Under the pieces are notes generated by a model. That model did no database searches. It worked only from the letters and a program-made list of their open reading frames with translations, and was not told where the DNA came from. The translations under genes and the position numbers were made by a program. This document shows positions 29,102 through 38,100 of a stretch of DNA of 64,000 nucleotides, piece after piece; the first letter of the stretch is position 1; every line of letters starts with the position of its first letter. Where the stretch lies: assembly GCF_014490575.1 (NCBI RefSeq), contig NZ_CP061033.1, forward strand, positions 1,860,001-1,924,000. Direction: 5' to 3'. This DNA comes from Corynebacterium zhongnanshanii (lineage in GTDB: Bacteria; Actinomycetota; Actinomycetes; Mycobacteriales; Mycobacteriaceae).

Positions 29102-29549
29102 GCCGACCCTCCAGATACATCGCGGTGTAAAACTCCTGCATGACCGTCAGGTCAATCTCACGAACACTCCCCTGCCCCACCGTCAGGCCTCCATACGCCT
29201 TACGCCACGGACGCTCACTATGCGACAAATCGCTGAGCTGCTGCCCATTCAGACGACCATACGCCTTCAGAACAGCATCAATAGATTCTTTCTCATCACT
29301 GGTCAGCCTGCCCGAATCACCAGGAAACAGCTCACGCCTCGCCGTGAACTCACCACGATGCTGCCCATAGAGCTCACGCACCACCGGACCATTAGCCCAC
29401 GCCTCAATACGCGAATCAAACAAAAGCTGCTCATCCCACACGAGATGCCACGCCTGCGCGTAATACACAAGCTTCTGAAGCTTCATCGTGCTCACACGCC
29501 CCTCCACATGCTCCAGAATGTACCGCGCCACATCATTAACACACGCCAT
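29085..29549 (-). CDS. Panacea (DUF4065/SocA-like) antitoxin-domain protein, copy 1
   Basis: Protein of 154 residues with the Panacea fold signature: KLQKLVYYAQAWHLVWDEQ, IEAWANGPVVRELY and LSHSERPW. Panacea proteins neutralise many unrelated toxins encoded beside them (PanA/PanT pairs). ATG 29549 has GGGAGG upstream. Residues 1-115 are almost identical to copy 2 (31333-31785); the C-terminal 40 residues (from RKAYGGLTVGQGS) are unrelated. It lies between an ADP-ribosyltransferase immunity gene and an overlapping small partner gene. Confidence 0.85.
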   Translation of the reverse strand: MACVNDVARYILEHVEGRVSTMKLQKLVYYAQAWHLVWDEQLLFDSRIEAWANGPVVRELYGQHRGEFTARRELFPGDSGRLTSDEKESIDAVLKAYGRLNGQQLSDLSHSERPWRKAYGGLTVGQGSVREIDLTVMQEFYTAMYLEGRHVDAR

Positions 29550-29598
29550 AAGGTGCCTCCCTGTCACAAAGTGCGCACGCTCGAGAGAACGGTAGCGA

Positions 29599-29838
29599 TT
29601 ACGTCACTCCAAAATTCTCTCTCTTCACTTGAAGCGCCAATAACCCGATCGGCTCGTTGTCCTTCAACCACTCCTCCACCGCAGCACGCTTCACCTCAAA
29701 GGACTTACCCACAACACCTAAGTCCCGATAAAGCGCCGAAAGATTAGTAGGTGGATCACCAGGCTTACGGACGTCTATATCCTCCCACAGGCGCTCCCTG
29801 AACACCTGGTCAGCGAGAACACGCTCAGCCTCATTCAT
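29599..29838 (-). CDS. Putative immunity protein to the ADP-ribosyltransferase toxin
   Basis: Seventy-nine-residue protein starting MNEAERVLADQ, overlapping the toxin stop codon by 8 bases, the classical place for an immunity gene. The core PPTNLSALYRDLGV and EVKRAAVEEWLKDNEP recurs in the gene at 41009-41230 and in the pseudogene at 31847-32078, defining a small family. No known immunity family was recognised. Function is inferred from position and from the toxin it follows. Confidence 0.72.
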   Translation of the reverse strand: MNEAERVLADQVFRERLWEDIDVRKPGDPPTNLSALYRDLGVVGKSFEVKRAAVEEWLKDNEPIGLLALQVKRENFGVT

Positions 29839-30535
29839 TAGACAACTCCACATGAATCGTGGGCAGCTCGCCCTTTTCAACCTTAATGACCTTCATGATA
29901 GCACCGGGAGGAACCAAAAACTCCTGTTGATATGCGAGCTCTTGACTACCATTTGCCGGCATCCACACGCCCGGCGTGCCTTTCCTCACGGTCATCTTCA
30001 GCAAGGCACCAGCCTTACCAAACGTCGTGAACTCCTCTTCAGCAACAGATCTATCAGTGGATACCGCAGTAAAACGTCTCTGATCGATTTCAAGTCCAGG
30101 CAGGCCGGATAAGTCTGTTTCCCCAAACACCGCCTGCCAATTACGCACACCACGCCACATCAACACATCCCGCTTCAGCGGAGTATGCCGAGCGGCCATA
30201 TCCAACGCCTCAGCCACTTGCTGAGCTCCCACATCATCGCTCATACCCCCAACGGCCTTCTGAACCTTCTCGTAAAACCTATTCTTCCCCTGCCAAAGCA
30301 CAATCGCACTCCGAGCCGACCCATCCGGCAACCGATACACCCGACCATTCCGAACAGACCCCGGCACACCAAACTCACTCATCGCCCCCAACGCCAACCC
30401 AAAATCATGAACATCACGCGCACCAGACTCATCCCACAACCGCTGAAGATCCTCATTAATCCTCGGCAAATCCGACCCATCAGCACGCACCTCAACCCCC
30501 ACACACCGACTGAAGCCCCCCCCCCCGGAAGACAA
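29831..30535 (-). CDS. Orphan polymorphic-toxin C-terminus with ADP-ribosyltransferase domain
   Basis: Toxin module of up to 234 residues lacking secretion or export domains. The N-terminus has the pre-toxin motif DLPRINEDLQRLWDESGARD shared with the toxins at 32714 and 50641. The C-terminal part reads as an ADP-ribosyltransferase of the exoenzyme type: MWRGVRNW (Arg), FTAVSTDRSVAEEEF (STS-like) and LAYQQEFLVPPGAIM (Q/E-x-E catalytic Glu). The first codon is a TTG lying beside an 11-G run (30516-30526), so the true start is uncertain; an internal start is possible. The VFRG boundary peptide is one frame away from this reading frame. Confidence 0.76.
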   Translation of the reverse strand: MSSGGGGFSRCVGVEVRADGSDLPRINEDLQRLWDESGARDVHDFGLALGAMSEFGVPGSVRNGRVYRLPDGSARSAIVLWQGKNRFYEKVQKAVGGMSDDVGAQQVAEALDMAARHTPLKRDVLMWRGVRNWQAVFGETDLSGLPGLEIDQRRFTAVSTDRSVAEEEFTTFGKAGALLKMTVRKGTPGVWMPANGSQELAYQQEFLVPPGAIMKVIKVEKGELPTIHVELSNE

Positions 30536-30585
30536 TGTCGTTCACCGCGTGTGCGGGTCTGGGAGTTTTGCCAGTCACGTACTCG
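30523..30585 (-). repeat. Pre-toxin boundary repeat, copy 2, joined to an 11-G tract
   Basis: On the minus strand, GTGACTGGCAAAACTCCCAG leads through CATTGTCTTCCGGGG into eleven consecutive G. It encodes TGKTPRPV and IVFRG, in a frame one base off from the following ADP-ribosyltransferase toxin. Confidence 0.8.
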
Positions 30586-30817
30586 AAGTGGCTCAGGTGT
30601 TCTTTCTAGGCATTCGCCTTGGCTTTCTTATTTCTTGGTATGGACATTGACAGCAAAATACTGGCCCATCTTCAAAAAGACACTGCAATCTATAATTTTG
30701 CGCAGATAGATACCATTCCCCCAATTCCCCTCTTGCAAGTCACAATTGCTACTTCCGTAACACCTGATGTGCCACACTTTCCGTCAATAAAACAGCCTGG
30801 TTAAAATTTTCCCACCT
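30586..30817. other. A/T-rich spacer, no gene
   Basis: Open frames here are short and lack start signals. The stretch is unusually A/T-rich. It repeats GAAGTGGCTCAGGT, also seen after the giant helicase gene at 40323. Confidence 0.5.
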
Positions 30818-31330
30818 TTAGGTATGGCGCTTACTCACGGGATACACCGAGTGCTCCCGGTCGTACCAAAGAATACGAAATAAGGCGCCAGACCTAAATC
30901 CCCATAGTCGACATTTTCCACTCAAACGAAACCGGAAGATTCTCTCTTCATTTTCATCCAACTTATTTAACCTTTTCTGAAATTCAGAAGGTAATTCATT
31001 AATGGCATGGTCATGATTGCGCCTACGCCCATTGGACGATTCATTTTCACACTGATTCCAAGTCTTACCCCTGAGCTCATCTAGAAACTTCAGCAATTCC
31101 ATAGCTTCATTAGAACTGAGTTCCCAGGAAAGTCCATCAGTCAAATCGTCTACATCGTCAATCTCCCTGGCTGTCCACTGAACATGCTTACTCTTGTAGG
31201 ACCCACTATCAATAATAGAATCCGGGATGCTTCTATCGATTGCAGCTGGTGCGTATGGAGAGATATGCTTGCCACCAGAATTATTTCGCTTGTGTGCTTT
31301 ATTTTTGTTCTTATGCTTTCTACTTGTCAT
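30818..31330 (-). CDS. Putative Panacea-linked toxin (PanT-type partner of copy 2)
   Basis: Basic protein of 170 residues starting TSRKHKNKNKAHKRNN. The C-terminus IFRFRLSGKCRLWGFRSG then LFRILWYDREHSVYP ends in KRHT, the shape of a compact RNase or RelE-like small toxin end. The middle is helical (SSNEAMELLKFLDELRGK). It starts 2 bases after the stop of Panacea copy 2, so the two are an operon. Toxin identity is inferred from that pairing and the RelE/BECR-like ending; no catalytic residue is claimed. G+C is low. Confidence 0.65.
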   Translation of the reverse strand: MTSRKHKNKNKAHKRNNSGGKHISPYAPAAIDRSIPDSIIDSGSYKSKHVQWTAREIDDVDDLTDGLSWELSSNEAMELLKFLDELRGKTWNQCENESSNGRRRNHDHAINELPSEFQKRLNKLDENEERIFRFRLSGKCRLWGFRSGALFRILWYDREHSVYPVSKRHT

Positions 31331-31332
31331 CG

Positions 31333-31785
31333 TTAGGCAGTGGACGCCGATCGCATAGCACTGTAGAAGTCCTGCATAACTTCTCTACTAACCTCATTAG
31401 TACAGGAGTCTCCTTCTTCTATACCCTTTCTCGCCTCACGCCACGGACGCTCACTATGCGACAAATCGCTGAGCTGTTGCCCATTCAGGCGACCATACGC
31501 CTTCAGAACAGCGTCAATAGATTCTTTCTCATCGTTGGTCAGCCTGCCCGAATCACCTGGAAACAGCTCACGCCTCGCCGTGAACTCACCACGATGCTGC
31601 ACGTAGAGCTCACGCACCACCGGACCATTAGCCCACGCCTCAATACGCGAATCGAACAAGGGCTGCTCATCCCACACGAGATGCCACGCCTGCGCGTAAT
31701 ACACAAGCTTCTGAAGCTTCATCGTGCTCACACGCCCCTCCACATGCTCCAGAATGTACCGCGCCACATCATTAACACACGCCAT
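31333..31785 (-). CDS. Panacea (DUF4065) antitoxin-domain protein, copy 2
   Basis: Protein of 150 residues. Residues 1-115 match copy 1 almost residue for residue (KLQKLVYYAQAWHLVWDEQ, IEAWANGPVVRELY), then diverge (REARKGIEEGDSCTNEVSRE). The different ending coincides with a different downstream partner, as expected if the C-terminus touches the toxin. ATG 31785 begins MACVNDVARYILEH as in copy 1. It follows the decayed immunity gene 31847-32078, so the order repeats that around copy 1. Confidence 0.85.
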   Translation of the reverse strand: MACVNDVARYILEHVEGRVSTMKLQKLVYYAQAWHLVWDEQPLFDSRIEAWANGPVVRELYVQHRGEFTARRELFPGDSGRLTNDEKESIDAVLKAYGRLNGQQLSDLSHSERPWREARKGIEEGDSCTNEVSREVMQDFYSAMRSASTA

Positions 31786-31846
31786 AACGAACCCCTTTGC
31801 CCATATAGTGAATGTATTCGCTGCTCAACGTCTACACAACGATTCC

Positions 31847-32078
31847 TTACTCCAGCTCGAGATCAACAACAAGCATCCCAATCGGCTTGTTGTCCTTCAA
31901 CTACTCCTCCACCGCAGCACGGTTCACCTCAAAGGACTTACCCGCAACACCTAAGTCCCGATGAAGCGCTGGCAGATTGCAGATTAGTAGGTGGATCACC
32001 AGACTTGCGGACGCCTAGGTCAGCCCACAGTCGCTCCATGAACACCTGGTGAGCGAGAGCACGCTCAGCTTCATTCAT
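31847..32078 (-). pseudogene. Decayed ADP-ribosyltransferase immunity gene
   Basis: Closely related to the intact gene 29599-29838 (MNEAERALAHQVFMERLW start, then LHRDLGVAGKSFEVNRAAVE). A short insertion after PPTNL breaks the frame, and the conserved Trp codon in EEWLKDN has become TAG. It lies in the same place relative to Panacea copy 2 as the intact gene does to copy 1. Confidence 0.85.
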
Positions 32079-32165
32079 TAGACAACTCCACATGGATAGC
32101 GGGAAGGTTTACGTCCCGAACAGAAGTAACCTTCATCCTAGCACCAGGAGAGACCAGCCCCCTGC
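32071..32165 (-). pseudogene. Remnant of an ADP-ribosyltransferase toxin C-terminus
   Basis: The frame LVSPGARMKV then LPAIHVELSNE matches the last 30 residues of the toxin at 29831-30535 (LVPPGAIMKV, LPTIHVELSNE) and ends at an equivalent stop overlapping the immunity start. Everything upstream of it has been replaced by another cassette. This is direct evidence of toxin replacement. Confidence 0.85.
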
Positions 32166-32203
32166 CAACTCATCAGCTACCGAGACTTGAACCAACCATC
32201 TAG

Positions 32204-32464
32204 CTACTTTGCAGCACTAGGCTTCCATGAGTTGGAGTCCTTCATATAGGAAAACACCTCGTTCATCCAACCATCTGGATACTCCTTCAAAAGAGTGTCA
32301 AGCATTTGCCACGTCAACGCGCCAGCGGCATTAGCTTCATCAGCCAGGATAAACACTGCTTGCTCAACCTCTCCAGCAGCAAGATCACTCTCAGCAGCCT
32401 CCCTGCTTACAGAAGAATCAACCCTTGAATCGAGCCACGTGTACACGTCCATGTCAGTCACCAT
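32204..32464 (-). CDS. Putative EndoU-toxin immunity protein, second copy
   Basis: Acidic helical protein of 86 residues (WLDSRVDSSVSREAAESDLA, then AGEVEQAVFILADEANAAGA). The pattern of a W/L-D start, AGExExAI and GAlT matches the genes at 32468-32710 and 50391-50648, each of which follows an EndoU-like toxin. It starts 3 bases after its neighbour. Two tandem family members behind one toxin suggest that an extra immunity gene has been retained. Function is inferred from position. Confidence 0.62.
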   Translation of the reverse strand: MVTDMDVYTWLDSRVDSSVSREAAESDLAAGEVEQAVFILADEANAAGALTWQMLDTLLKEYPDGWMNEVFSYMKDSNSWKPSAAK

Positions 32465-32467
32465 GTC

Positions 32468-32710
32468 TCAATCCTTCAATCTAAACCCTGCCGCCTCAGC
32501 AAGTTCTTCAACAAGCTCGGCATAGGGCTTATCAAGATCATCCCGAAGGGCTGTCTCGATCATTTCTAGTGAAAGCACACCGGACTTGCGGGCCTCAATC
32601 AGCAAGTCGATTACTGCACCCTCCTCATCCCCATAAGCCATAGACTCAGAAGCCACAGACAAATCCACATTGGCGGGCGTAATCGCCACCAGATCTTCGT
32701 AACTCATCAT
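32468..32710 (-). CDS. Putative EndoU-toxin immunity protein, first copy
   Basis: Acidic protein of 80 residues (ITPANVDLSVASESMAYGDE, then GAVIDLLIEARKSGVLSLEM). It begins 3 bases after the stop of the EndoU-like toxin gene 32714-33256. Together with the genes at 32204 and 50391 it defines a small immunity family. It resembles no domain I can name. Confidence 0.65.
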   Translation of the reverse strand: MMSYEDLVAITPANVDLSVASESMAYGDEEGAVIDLLIEARKSGVLSLEMIETALRDDLDKPYAELVEELAEAAGFRLKD

Positions 32711-32713
32711 GTC

Positions 32714-33256
32714 CTACCTTCGAGCCCTTTTCGGAAGCGAATCTACCGGATATGCATCCAAAAGTTTTGCCTTTCCCCTAATTATCACATATCGAACCTG
32801 AATGATCACTCCCCGCTTCTCTAGCCACACTTCTCTCCGCATCCCATAAGATAATGAGTTCGATGGATACTCCAACGTTTCCACCACAGCGTTCGCAATG
32901 TCTTGGTGACTCCACGACTTCGGGAACTTCGACGCACGCTCACGTTGAGAATCCCACGTATGCCCCATACGAGAATCCTCAGAATGCTGAACCCACTTCC
33001 CACCCTTCAATGGAGTATCCCGCCAACCAAACAGAACATGGGCAACCAACCGTTTCAGATCCTTCGGCAGCGACTCCCCCGGAAACACCCTCGACATCCC
33101 ATCACCACAATACTCAGGAACCGTCACAGTCTCCAGACCAGGCCACAATGGGCTGCCATTAAGCCTCCTAGCACTCAACACCTTCTTAAAATCAGCCAGC
33201 GTCCGCGCCCCATACTCATCCCACAACCGCTGCAAATCCCGATTAACCCGAGGCAC
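32714..33256 (-). CDS. Orphan polymorphic-toxin C-terminus, EndoU-like nuclease, copy 1
   Basis: About 180 residues. The pre-toxin motif PRVNRDLQRLWDEYGAR at the start is shared with two other toxins here. The C-terminal half reads SEDSRMGHTWDSQRERASKF then PKSWSHQDIANAVVETLEYP, matching the bacterial EndoU layout (GH, then FP..WS...I...V....P) of RNA-cleaving toxins. The end LLDAYPVDSLPKRARR resembles the usual Y-P-V tail. No export domain is present. Upstream, the VFRG boundary peptide reads in another frame, so this ORF alone is an orphan. Product class is probable; the catalytic His pair is not proven. Confidence 0.72.
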   Translation of the reverse strand: MPRVNRDLQRLWDEYGARTLADFKKVLSARRLNGSPLWPGLETVTVPEYCGDGMSRVFPGESLPKDLKRLVAHVLFGWRDTPLKGGKWVQHSEDSRMGHTWDSQRERASKFPKSWSHQDIANAVVETLEYPSNSLSYGMRREVWLEKRGVIIQVRYVIIRGKAKLLDAYPVDSLPKRARR

Positions 33257-33284
33257 ATCAGACCCATCAGCCCCGCCAAAGAAA

Positions 33285-33373
33285 CACCCCGGAACACCAA
33301 GCCGCTCGGTGTATGTGCGAGTCTGAGGATTTTGGCGGTCACGTACTACTCCGCCGTAAATCTGAAGTGTCCC
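33285..33373 (-). repeat. Pre-toxin boundary repeat, copy 3
   Basis: On the minus strand it encodes PRLAHTPSGLVFRG and begins with ACGGCGGAGTAGTACGTGAC. It is about 85% identical to 51231-51319. The VFRG frame is one base out of register with the toxin frame that follows. The remaining bases up to 33508 contain no gene. Confidence 0.8.
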
Positions 33374-33508
33374 AGGAGCTGCAATACCCCCTCCTGCTGA
33401 GATCGCGGAAGAGTTTTTGCTCCAACACCCACCCCAGGAAATAATGGAAACCCTGGTACACGCCTAGGAACAAAGCCCGGGGCACTTCAGAACGGAAAAG
33501 AGGCCATC

Positions 33509-34861
33509 ATGCGTGGATACGCAGTCATAGACGTAGAAACCACCGGTTTTTCTTTCAAGCACGGTCACCGGATCGTGGAGATTGGTGTGGTGGAGCTGGA
33601 TGCGTCGGGCGCCGTGGAGAACACGTGGGAAACGTTGGTGAACCCGCAGCGCCACATGGACGCCACAAGCACTCACCACATCACCGCCGCGGACGTCTGC
33701 GGAGCGCCCACCTTCGAGCACATCGCGGATAAGTTAATCGACTCCCTCACCGGGCGGATCCTCGTTGCCCACAACGCCCCGTTCGATAGCGGTTTCATCC
33801 AGAACGAGCTTCGACGCTGCGGTCGCGCCACCGAGGACAGCCTCCCCGCCATCGACACCATGGCGCTCGCCAAGCAATACCTACGCCTGCCCAGCGTGAA
33901 GCTGGCCGAATGCTGCAAACACCTGGGAATCACGAACGCCCGCGAGCACGCAGCCCTGGCCGATGCGGAGGCCACCACACAGGTCTTCCAGCATTTCCTG
34001 AACAACACCTCCGCGTTTGAGGAGGCCATCCAACCGCAGCTCGCCGCGGCCGAGGCGTTCAACGGTTTCCTCCAGCCTGAACAGCCTTCGCAGCCTGCGG
34101 GGCAGTCAAACCAGCAGCCCAACGAACCACTCCTGCTGAGCCGAGCGCAGACCCAGCAGGCCCGCGAGGCCGCGCACAGCGGCGGCTGGTTCGCCGGCCT
34201 GGTGGACGAGCGCGAGCCCGTGGCGAGCTCCACCGTGGAGAACTACTTCAGCCTCCTGGACAGGGTGCTGCTGGACCGCCTGCTGACCACCACAGAGCAG
34301 GACCAGCTGCTGACGTTCGCGAAGGACAACAACATCGGCAGCCAGGGTCTTCAGGATCTGCATGAGGAATATCTGTCGCAGCTCCTGGAGCTTGCCTGGG
34401 CCGATGGCGTGATCACGGAGGAGGAGCGCACTATCGTGCTGGCCGTCGCCCGCGCGTTGGGTATCCCGAGCGCTGCGGCCGAGGAGGCCCTCCAGCCGCA
34501 AGCCGTGGAGACGGGTGGGCGTCATCATTCGTCGTCCCCGGTGTATGAGGACACGCGGGAGGGCGCCATCTACGGCACCGAGGCCCACGGCACTGATCCA
34601 AGCATGGGCCCGTTGCAGGGAATCGTACTGCGGCCCGGCGACCGCGTGACTGTCACCGGCGCGCGTGCATACTCAACCAGCGATTGGACTCATTATTTCG
34701 ACGCCCACGGCGTGGTACTCGCCGGCCTCTCAAAAAAGACCAAGGTGTTGATCGCGGCGGATCCCGATTCGCAATCCGGAAAGGCTCAGAAGGCTCGCGC
34801 CTACGGCATCCCCATCGTGGCGGAGGACGTCGCCCGCGACGTCCTCCGCTTCACGGAGTAG
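33509..34861 (+). CDS. DnaQ-type exonuclease with TerB-like and BRCT domains
   Basis: Protein of 450 residues. The N-terminal DEDDh 3'-5' exonuclease has VIDVETTGF (ExoI), LVAHNAPFDSGF (ExoII) and EHAALADAEATTQVF (ExoIII, His and Asp). The middle (about 245-325, LLELAWADGVITEEERTIV) resembles TerB. The C-terminal BRCT (about 370-450) includes TVTGARAYSTSDW and ends ARDVLRFTE. DnaQ-BRCT proteins process DNA in repair or phage defence. Fragments of its BRCT part lie at 28477-28567 and 40430-40459, so the gene has been caught up in rearrangement of the island. ATG 33509 follows CGGAAAAGAGG. Confidence 0.88.
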   Translation: MRGYAVIDVETTGFSFKHGHRIVEIGVVELDASGAVENTWETLVNPQRHMDATSTHHITAADVCGAPTFEHIADKLIDSLTGRILVAHNAPFDSGFIQNELRRCGRATEDSLPAIDTMALAKQYLRLPSVKLAECCKHLGITNAREHAALADAEATTQVFQHFLNNTSAFEEAIQPQLAAAEAFNGFLQPEQPSQPAGQSNQQPNEPLLLSRAQTQQAREAAHSGGWFAGLVDEREPVASSTVENYFSLLDRVLLDRLLTTTEQDQLLTFAKDNNIGSQGLQDLHEEYLSQLLELAWADGVITEEERTIVLAVARALGIPSAAAEEALQPQAVETGGRHHSSSPVYEDTREGAIYGTEAHGTDPSMGPLQGIVLRPGDRVTVTGARAYSTSDWTHYFDAHGVVLAGLSKKTKVLIAADPDSQSGKAQKARAYGIPIVAEDVARDVLRFTE

Positions 34862-35107
34862 ATTGGGCGGCGCCGACCTTATCGTATAGTCCGGCGCCTA
34901 GCTCAACATGCGAGCATCACTAGTGAAAATCGCCCCCTTTCTACCCCCGGCAGGGTCCAGAGAGGTCACTCTATAAGGCCTTATCTGTGCCGTCCGCTCA
35001 TAACATCTGATGCCAGCCACAGTGGCATTGGACGAGGTTAGTTCATGTAGTAAAATAGCTGCCGTCAATCAAGGCAGCTTCCTCTTTTATCGCCCCTCGA
35101 GGTATAC

Positions 35108-38100
35108 ATGAGCACAAATGTAGACAAAGCCCGTCGTCTTTTTCTTTATCTGTCCGAGCTTCAAAAGATGAAAGAAAAGGTGATCACTACAACGTCGGCC
35201 TACCAAAAGGACGGCGGCTATGTCCTGAGCATGGACGAACTGAAGCGAGTTTCTTCATATTCAGGATCTATCGTCTTTGGACCACAGTTACAGTCGGCTC
35301 TGTTCAAAGAGTCTTCTGATTCAACAGGTTCGCAACGCGATAGTGAATCCACGGACAGTACGATCGTCGTCTTTAAGAAACAGACAATGAGCACCCTGGT
35401 GGAGCCTTCGCCTGAGATCGCAGAGTGGATTGACGGAGATGTGACTGACTATACTAAAGATGTCTGGATATGCGAGAAGCCGAAGACCCCAGGCGCCACT
35501 GAGGATTGGTATAGCATCTCCGATAACGAGCGGGATGACGTAGAGAAATGGCTTGAGGAATGGAAGTTATGGGCTCGTCGCTCTCGATATGCGGAATTCT
35601 ACCAGAAGGCCTTCGACATCCAGACTAGTTCAAATCAGAACTCTGAAGAATTCGAGCTGGTACTTGCTCTAGGAAATTTAGCCTGGAAGCACGACCAGAA
35701 CGTAGTTAACAGGCATCTTTTCACCACAGGCGTGACTGCAACATTAGATAAGCAGACTGGAGATATCTCTTTTGAATTAACTTCAAACTCTTTAAATATA
35801 GAATTCGACGTTATTCCGCCAGAAATACTCATGGATAATACCCTCACGTCTGACGTCGAAGAAACCATGAAGTTCATCGAAGGAGATCTCCTTCTTGAAG
35901 AGACCTTTGCGCTCTTAGGGGCAGTCACTGCGCATGCGCTTGGCTCAACCGCTTCCTATTCACCTGAATGGACATGCCAAACTCCTGGAGATTATCCAGT
36001 TATCGCCTGGCAACCAACCTTGATATTACGTAAGCGTCGAAGGATGGGTCTCGCGTCCACCTTTGCTGCCATTGCTCGAGAGATTGAACACTCTGGACAG
36101 GTTCCTGCGGGCCTAGCCACGCTTATTGACCCCAACAAGCAGGCCAAAATCACCAAAAACCCCGCCCAGGGCGCAATGTTCGAGATTGGCGATGAGATCT
36201 TCACTCCTTTGCCACTCAACCAGAAGCAAGAGGAGGTACTGCGACGCGTCAACTCTCATGCGCAGACTATTGTTCAGGGACCTCCTGGTACCGGCAAGAC
36301 ACACATGGCAGCTGCACTTGTCTCTCATCTCCTAGCCCAAGGGCAACGGGTACTTGTCACAGCTGAAGCTGAACGTGCACTGTATGAACTACGGGCAAAG
36401 CTGCCGAAGGAGATCCAGGAGCTAGCTGTATCGGTCATTAGCTCGGGTAGTGATGATCTGGCTGACTTGAGGGTCGCGATTGAAACTATTAATCGCCGGT
36501 CTAGCTCATATAACGAGGCGACAGCATCAGCCACAGCGGCATCGCTCGAGGCGGACCTCAATGCACTCCGCGAAAGGCGTGTTGCCTTGACCCGCGAGTG
36601 GGACCAGTCGATGACCGTGGAGAACTCCCCTCTCCAGGTTCCCGGTTACGAAGTCCCACTGGCCGAGGCTTCACGCACGTGGCTCGAGAACAAGCCCAAG
36701 TACGACTGGATCGAGCAGTACTCAGTGGCAAGCGCGAACACTCCTTTTCCACTGGAGCCAGAAGAGATCGAGCAATGGTTCTCTCTCATCGACAGGCCTG
36801 AGCTCGCACAAAAGGGATTGTCCACATCCGCGGATCAGTTTAACTTTTCCTCACTACTCACTGCCGAAGAGTTCGCCGAATTAATCCAGGATCTGACCAC
36901 TACAAAACAAGAGCTACACAGAATATCGTTCAACTTTTCTAAAAAAGAGTTCCAGAGGTGGAGAAAATCCAAGGAGTCGGTAAAGCAACAGCTGCACAAG
37001 CTGAGCGATCAGGGTGAGAGCGCTTTTCAGAAGATAGGTTCAGAACAAGAACCCTCGAACCAGTTCCTCTTCGAAAGCCTCGAAGGAGATCGACTTTCAC
37101 TATGGAACAGTACTGTCCAACTACTATCTGATACAATTCAAGACACTGAAAATAGGGCACGAAGCGCGGATTCTATTCGTCACCTGCAGATCAACGGATC
37201 ACCTGAGGATTTATATCCACTGGCAAAAAATCTCTTTCTTTATCTCGAAAAGGGTGGAGAAATAAAGGTTCGCCCGGATGGGATGCCAAAAATTGGTCTA
37301 TTTACAAAATCCATTCTTCGAGACTCTATGCCATTTTTCGAAAACGTGCGCATAGACGGAGTTCCACCAACTAACACAGATAGCGTTCAAAAGTTTATTG
37401 ACTCCGTAGAAGTTCAATGGGGATTGCAGAAGCTTCAGAAGATATGGAAGTTTGATAACCCTCACCCTGATCTTCCAGTACAGGATCAGCTACATCAGTG
37501 GCGTTATTTAGTTAACCGTCTCCACGGCATTACCGAGAACGCCACTCAGCTTCTTCACGTTGTTGACCAACTCGCCGAGCTCGGATATACGGTGTCACCA
37601 GGAGCATTCGATAAATTTGCATCAAAACTAGATTCCATCCAACGCACTCTAGAGTTAGACGGACAGCTGAAGGCGTTAAGAAGAAAACGCCATGAGCTCC
37701 AGGAGGCTGTCTCTATCGCAGTCAAACAACTTGGAGACTCGGCACCCTTACAAGCGTTGAAGAGCGCGATCAATAAGGAGGACGCTAGCGCATACGCTCA
37801 CGCACTGAGCAATATCACTGCCTTGAGCAACTTATCTTCCGACTATCGGACATTGAAGGAGTGCGAAGCCCAGGTAGCCTCATGGTCATCACAACTAGCC
37901 CGGCGGGTCGCATCGTCCACCCCAGGCGCCAAAGTACGAAACCATGTCCGTGACGCTGAGGCCGCTCGCGCCTGGCTACTCGTGGGACACCAGCTGCAGC
38001 AGAAATCGTCCCGAGATTTATCAGTCTTGTCTTCTGAGATCTCGATACTAGATGACAAAATTGCTCAGACGGTTGGAGAGATCGCGGCCCACAGAGCATG

